The notes below the pieces were generated by a model, which was given only the letters and a program-made list of their open reading frames with translations, was not told where the DNA came from and searched no databases. The position numbers and the translations under genes were made by a program. A stretch of DNA of 64,000 nt from Lysobacterales bacterium (lineage in GTDB: Bacteria; Pseudomonadota; Gammaproteobacteria; Xanthomonadales; Ahniellaceae), in contig JADKHK010000013.1 in NCBI GenBank assembly GCA_016721845.1, forward strand, positions 682,001 to 746,000, read 5' to 3'. Shown here in pieces: positions 60,177 through 64,000 of the stretch (positions are counted from its first letter, which is position 1; each line of letters opens with the position of its first letter).

Positions 60177-61208
60177 TCAGACCTCGTCGATCAGGGTGAG
60201 ATAGTCCGGCAGCGTCGGCATGGTTTGCAGATCGTGTGCCAACACCACCTCGGCCATGTTGCGCGAGATCTCGCGAAAGCCGGCAAAGCGGTAGGCGATC
60301 CACATCATGCGATTGCGGCCGGTGTCGACAAAATCAGCGCGCAGCGCCACGCTGGCATTCTGCGCAGCGTGCATCAGCCAGGTCAGCAAGAAGCCTCCGA
60401 TGCCGCGCGACACGACGCGGCAGGACGTCAGCAGCAGCCGCAGATGCCAGACCGCGGCGTTTTGTTCGACCAGCACGAGCCCAATGCAGCCGTAACTGCC
60501 GAAGCGGTCTTCCAACGCGGCCAGCATCAACAGGTGATCCGGCCGCTCGCGCGAGGCAGCAAGGTCCGCCAGCGAGTAGCAGCGCCCGGTGCTGTTGAGT
60601 TGATGCGTGCGCTCGGTCAATTCGTGCGCACGCAGCAGATCGGACGGCTGCGCACGCCAAAGGCGCAGGCGCAAGTCGAGTCCGGCAAGAAATGCCGTCA
60701 GCGGGCCGACGAACTCCGCCTGCTCGGTCCGACGACGTTCCTCATGGCGATACAGCGCCCGCCGCTGGCTGGCTTCTGCGGTGACGGCAAGATCGAACTC
60801 CGGCAGTTGCGGCAAGCGGCCGCGCAATGTGGCTTCGAAGCAGCGCACCTGCGGATGGGTGTAGCGCACTTCGTCGCGCTCGAACGCCTGGTCATCGACC
60901 AGGGCGACGCTGTCCAGGGAGATGTCGAGCGCCGCCGCGATCGCCGCAACGGCAACCGATTTGGGTTGATCACCAAACTGTGGATACAGGAAGTAGTCGA
61001 ACAGTCCGAAATCGCGCAGGCGGGCTTCGGCCGGACCGCGCTCGGCTCGACTGGCCAGCGATTGCAGCACGCCACGGCGATCGAGTTCGATCACGCTGGC
61101 ACGCACATCTTCAGGCAGGGCAACGTCGCCGTCTTCCAGCAGCGTGCCGTCCCAGAGCGTGTCGTCCAGATCCCAGATCACGCACTTCAGCGGCGCTTGT
61201 GCAGACAC
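60177..61208 (-). CDS. FkbH-like HAD/glyceryltransferase
   Basis: A 343-residue bifunctional protein that recruits D-1,3-bisphosphoglycerate, dephosphorylates it and loads the glyceryl group on an ACP. The HAD motif is VIWDLDDTLWDGTLLEDG (Asp13, Asp15, Thr17), with LVDDQAFERDEVRYTHPQVR as the later Asp motif. The C-terminal GNAT-like half shows LTERTHQLNSTGRCYSLADL, LTSCRVVSRGIGG (Cys263, the likely acyl-carrying residue) and TGRNRMMWIAYRFAGFREIS. These are diagnostic of FkbH/OzmB/ZmaN proteins. The start is GTG. It is the key gene that identifies the cassette as glyceryl-ACP chemistry. Confidence 0.92.
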   Translation of the reverse strand: MSAQAPLKCVIWDLDDTLWDGTLLEDGDVALPEDVRASVIELDRRGVLQSLASRAERGPAEARLRDFGLFDYFLYPQFGDQPKSVAVAAIAAALDISLDSVALVDDQAFERDEVRYTHPQVRCFEATLRGRLPQLPEFDLAVTAEASQRRALYRHEERRRTEQAEFVGPLTAFLAGLDLRLRLWRAQPSDLLRAHELTERTHQLNSTGRCYSLADLAASRERPDHLLMLAALEDRFGSYGCIGLVLVEQNAAVWHLRLLLTSCRVVSRGIGGFLLTWLMHAAQNASVALRADFVDTGRNRMMWIAYRFAGFREISRNMAEVVLAHDLQTMPTLPDYLTLIDEV

Positions 61209-61226
61209 GACCCGGGTGCGCTCGGT

Positions 61227-61907
61227 CTATTTCCGCTTGTTGGCGACAAACGCCGCGATGTTGTCGATGGTCGTGAAGTTGCCGATATTGAGATCGGCGT
61301 CTTCAACCTCGATGCCGAACTCCTTTTCGCAAAAAGCGACCAGTTGCAAGGCGAGTAGGGAGTTCACATAGCCGAGCTCGAAGAAATTCTCATCGTCCCT
61401 GACCGAGTGGCCCTTAAAGAAGCGAGCCAGGAATGCCCGCGTACTTGCGCGCACCGGGTCCGATCCGTTCACGGCTGCCGGTTTGGGCGTCTCTTGCGCA
61501 GCTATGGGCTGCTCGACGGGCTTCGGCGCTTCGGCAGGCTCGGCAATCTGGCTGTCGTCGCTGGCGACCTCGCTGCCATCGTCGGACGATTCTTCTTCCT
61601 CGTCGACAGCTTCGCTGTCGTCTCCGGCATCTTCGCTGCCGTCGGCGAGCTCTTCGGCATCGTCCTCATCGGCGGCGTCACTGTCCTCATCCGTGTCTTC
61701 GCTGCCATCGAATTCTGCCGCATCGTCTTCATCGGTGAATTCGCTGTCGTCACCCGCGTCTTCGCCATCTTCGTCCCAGGACTCGTCATCCTGCGCATAG
61801 GCTGCCGAGATCAACCCGCCATCAATGTCACCGGGCAGGAGGCCGCTGTTCGCGACAACCAACAGGCCAGTCAGGCTGGTGGCGATTCTGAGGCGACGAT
61901 TGGCCAT
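61227..61907 (-). CDS. Acyl carrier protein with signal-peptide-like N-terminus and acidic linker
   Basis: A 226-residue protein. Residues about 150-226 are an ACP of the FkbJ/ZmaD type: ENFFELGYVNSLLALQLVAF, with Ser183 the phosphopantetheine site, then EKEFGIEVEDADLNIGNFTT. Residues 1-39 look like a Sec signal peptide (basic MANRRLRIAT, a hydrophobic core, AYA before Gln39). Residues 40-120 contain, by hand count, 45 Asp/Glu out of 81 and no Lys or Arg; a Pro/Ala linker follows. Known FkbJ-type ACPs are about 85 residues with no such extension. The ATG at 61907 follows GGGGTAA. An internal GTG at 61472 could give a normal-length ACP. It lies between the PPTase and FkbH-like genes. Confidence 0.85.
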   Translation of the reverse strand: MANRRLRIATSLTGLLVVANSGLLPGDIDGGLISAAYAQDDESWDEDGEDAGDDSEFTDEDDAAEFDGSEDTDEDSDAADEDDAEELADGSEDAGDDSEAVDEEEESSDDGSEVASDDSQIAEPAEAPKPVEQPIAAQETPKPAAVNGSDPVRASTRAFLARFFKGHSVRDDENFFELGYVNSLLALQLVAFCEKEFGIEVEDADLNIGNFTTIDNIAAFVANKRK

Positions 61908-62000
61908 GGCGTTACCCCGTAAGGTCGAAAAACGAAGGATGCGACTCGCAAGCCAGCGTATCCTGCGCACGCAAACACCACAATCATCAGACCGACCCGG

Positions 62001-62654
62001 TCAGATTGACCTGATCCCCGCCGCAACCCAGACCACGGCGCCAGCCACCCGGCTGCGCAAGTCGACATGTAGTGTTTTGCCGTCGATCGTCAGCACCATG
62101 TGGCCGTGACTCGCATCCGTCCAGACGGCAACAAGCGAGCGCAATAGGGGATCCGCACCGAGCGCACCACAGCATTTGTAAGCGGCTTCCTTGGCGGCCC
62201 AGGTGCGGGTCCAGAGATCAGCATCGGCAGCCTGTTCGCAGGCATGCATTTCGTCGGTCGTCAGTGCGTAGCGCAGTGATGGACGTCGGTCGGCCGCGAT
62301 CGCGGGCTCGATATCGATGCCGAGAGCCCGCCACTGCGGCGCATGGCCAGCAATCGCTACAGCGAGGCCGGCGCCATGACTGATCGAGCCGCAAAAACCG
62401 CTAGGCCATTGCGGCAACAGGCCGTTGCGCCCAACGGTCAGCGACTGTGCCTGCAGTTCCTGCAGGCTGGCACGCGCCGCCAGTCGTCCGGCCAGATATT
62501 CGCGACGTCGGCCGGGGAGCAGATCGTCGCGGAAGGCAACAATGTCGGCGGACGCAGCACGCGCCTCCAGGTCATCCGCGGCAAGCGGCTCAACGGCAAG
62601 CGCCACATCCACCCACGGTTGCCACGGCACGCTCCCGGCCACAGGTCGAGGCAC
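62001..62654 (-). CDS. 4'-phosphopantetheinyl transferase (Sfp/EntD type)
   Basis: A 217-residue enzyme that transfers phosphopantetheine from CoA to carrier proteins. Motifs are RREYLAGRLAARASLQEL, GSISHGAGLAVAIAGH, the metal-binding GIDIEPA and WAAKEAAYKCCGALG. It presumably activates the ACP encoded 93 bases downstream, so the cassette carries its own activating enzyme. The start is GTG at 62654, 19 bases after the S9 gene's stop. The C-terminal half is short, typical of EntD-like proteins, and ends VVWVAAGIRSI. Confidence 0.9.
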   Translation of the reverse strand: MPRPVAGSVPWQPWVDVALAVEPLAADDLEARAASADIVAFRDDLLPGRRREYLAGRLAARASLQELQAQSLTVGRNGLLPQWPSGFCGSISHGAGLAVAIAGHAPQWRALGIDIEPAIAADRRPSLRYALTTDEMHACEQAADADLWTRTWAAKEAAYKCCGALGADPLLRSLVAVWTDASHGHMVLTIDGKTLHVDLRSRVAGAVVWVAAGIRSI

Positions 62655-62673
62655 GACCGTGTCGCGTGTCCGC

Positions 62674-64000
62674 CTACTTCAGTTTTTCCCAAAGAAAGAC
62701 GTAGCCGATCGTGTCCATGAAGGCGGCCTGCTGGTTGTTCGTCGATCCGCCGTGGCCACCTTCGACGTTCTCGTAGTAGGTCACGTTCTTGCCGAGATCG
62801 ATCAGCTTCGCCGCCATCTTGCGCGCATGGCCCGGATGCACGCGGTCGTCGCGGGTCGACGTGGTGAACAGGATCGGCGGGTAGATCTTGGTCGCATCGA
62901 TGTTCTGGTAAGGCGAATACTTCGAGATGTAGGCCCATTCCTCGGTCACGTCCGGGTTGCCGTATTCGCCCATCCAGCTCGCGCCGGCCAGCAACTTGTT
63001 GTAGCGCTTCATGTCGAGCAGCGGCACTTCGCACAGCACCGCACCCCACAGGTCCGGGCGCTGCGTGTACATCACGCCCATCAACAATCCGCCATTGCTG
63101 CCGCCCTGGATGCCGAGGTGTTTGGTCGAGGTGATCTTGCGTGCGATCAGGTCTTCGCCGATGGCAATGAAGTCGTCGTAAGCGCGCTGGCGGTTCGCTT
63201 TCAAGGCCGCCTGATGCCACTTCGGACCGAACTCGCCGCCGCCGCGGATGTTCGCGAGCACGAAGGCGCCGCCGCGTTCCAGCCAGCCGGCGCCGGCGCC
63301 GGCGTAGTAGCCCGGCGTTTGCGAGACCTCGAAGCCGCCGTAGCCATAGAGCAGGGTCGGAATCGTGCCGTCGCGAGCGCGATCCTTTCGCAGCACGACG
63401 AAGTAGGGCACCTGGGTGCCGTCCTTCGAAGTCGCCTCGTGCTGTTCGACGACCAGCCCGTCCGACTTGAAGTATGCAGCCTGGCGCTTCAGCGGCGTGA
63501 TCTCGCGCTTGCCGACAGTCCCCATCAGCAGCGAGGTCGGCGTGAGGAAATCAGTGACCGTCATGAAGAAGTCGTCACTCATGTCCGGGTTTTCCGCGAA
63601 CAGGCTGACATCGGCATTGAGCGGGAAGTTCAGGTACTTGTTCGACCAGGTCTTGCCGTCGAGCAGCATGACCTGCGGGCGGCTCTTGACGTTGTCGAGG
63701 ATGTTCAGCAGCACGGCGTTGCGAGTGGTCGCATACCCCGACAGCGAACGCTTCGCAGTCGGCACGAACAGCGCGGTGTAGGCGTCCTTGCCGGCGAACA
63801 GGTCGTCGACGCGAATGGCCACCAGGCTGCCGGCCGAGAGCGTGTGCTTGCCCGGCTGCCAGTCGCTGCGCAAGGTGATCAGTGCGTACTCTCGGAAGAA
63901 GCCGATTTCGGCGTCATCCGGCTTCGGGACCTTTACCAGTTTGCCGTCGCGGACCAGATGGGTCTCGTTCTGGAAGAAGGCCGGCACGCGCACCACACCG
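62674..64000 (-). CDS. S9 family prolyl oligopeptidase-like serine peptidase (5' end outside window)
   Basis: The C-terminal 442 residues of an S9 peptidase, a family that usually exceeds 700 residues; the remaining propeller and any signal peptide lie beyond base 64000. Catalytic Ser is in LGIQGGSNGGLLMGVMYT (GGSNGG), Asp in STRDDRVHPGHARKMAAKL and His in EGGHGGSTNNQQAAFMDTIG, all intact. GGGEFGPKWHQAALKANRQR is the family's substrate-side loop. The last 83 codons are repeated, diverged, at 57931-58178, on the far side of the FkbH-ACP cassette. Confidence 0.93.
   Translation of the reverse strand, partial: GVVRVPAFFQNETHLVRDGKLVKVPKPDDAEIGFFREYALITLRSDWQPGKHTLSAGSLVAIRVDDLFAGKDAYTALFVPTAKRSLSGYATTRNAVLLNILDNVKSRPQVMLLDGKTWSNKYLNFPLNADVSLFAENPDMSDDFFMTVTDFLTPTSLLMGTVGKREITPLKRQAAYFKSDGLVVEQHEATSKDGTQVPYFVVLRKDRARDGTIPTLLYGYGGFEVSQTPGYYAGAGAGWLERGGAFVLANIRGGGEFGPKWHQAALKANRQRAYDDFIAIGEDLIARKITSTKHLGIQGGSNGGLLMGVMYTQRPDLWGAVLCEVPLLDMKRYNKLLAGASWMGEYGNPDVTEEWAYISKYSPYQNIDATKIYPPILFTTSTRDDRVHPGHARKMAAKLIDLGKNVTYYENVEGGHGGSTNNQQAAFMDTIGYVFLWEKLK

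Noticed and set aside
1..64000. tRNA genes, rRNA, CRISPR arrays, insertion sequences, integrases or att sites
   Set aside because: Checked in intergenic regions by eye; none found. The cassette at 58-62.7 kb has no integrase or transposase despite looking inserted.

Overview
The window is GC-rich, gene-dense proteobacterial chromosome. Several features point to the Lysobacterales (Xanthomonadales): a 41-residue zinc-ligand-free RpmJ of the xanthomonad type, a xanthomonad-length IspG, GTAG-headed hairpin repeats resembling the SMAG elements of Stenotrophomonas, secreted proteins ending in DGFE/DGLE, and the block ndk-rlmN-pilF-rodZ-yfgM-bamB-der. I see no tRNA, rRNA, CRISPR array, integrase or transposase.

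Layout. 1-4.9 kb: 5' part of rne, divergent rluC, an APH-like kinase, phhB, nfuA and two small cytochromes c. 5.2-12.8 kb: an RND efflux operon with a frameshifted adaptor gene and two pump genes. 12.8-16.3 kb: an agmatine-to-putrescine operon (aguA, aguB) with a TraB-family protein and a small exported protein. 16.4-19.1 kb: a Tat-exported DUF1800/DUF1501 pair. 19.2-26.3 kb: rpmJ, then ndk, rlmN, pilF, rodZ, yfgM, bamB, der; ispG and hisS, usually between rodZ and yfgM, are absent here and ispG lies at 53.7 kb. 26.4-29.3 kb: molybdenum-cofactor genes mobA, moeA and a rhodanese-MoeB fusion. 29.3-34.3 kb: DUF1244, a secreted subtilisin, DUF4105 and an FG-GAP protein. 34.4-42.1 kb: a decaheme cytochrome with LVIVD-like C-terminus, an outer-membrane barrel candidate and a GlcG/HbpS-type lipoprotein. 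42.2-44.0 kb: a SnoaL-like/GNAT/nitrilase operon.

44.2-51.8 kb is a likely uncharacterised regulated redox system. One minus-strand operon encodes an FAD/NAD(P)H oxidoreductase with two cyclic-nucleotide-binding domains, a four-cluster ferredoxin, a cytochrome-b-like membrane protein, a decaheme cytochrome with a cytoplasmic FHA-like domain, and an FMN reductase. It converges on a Ser/Thr kinase-FGE fusion gene. The oxidoreductase and ferredoxin are separated only by an in-frame TAA, with coding-like sequence continuing after it.

51.9-57.9 kb holds a conserved protein coupled to ispG, a DMT transporter, a small lipoprotein and DUF4139. At 58.2-62.7 kb is a compact cassette of FkbK-, FkbI-, FkbH-like enzymes, an acyl carrier protein and an Sfp-type phosphopantetheinyl transferase: the enzyme set that makes hydroxymalonyl-ACP for polyketide synthases, with no O-methyltransferase or synthase nearby. 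Its ACP has an apparent signal peptide and an extremely acidic linker. The cassette lies between the intact 3' end of an S9 prolyl-oligopeptidase-like gene and a degraded second copy of that same 3' end, so it was probably inserted or rearranged into a tandem peptidase locus.
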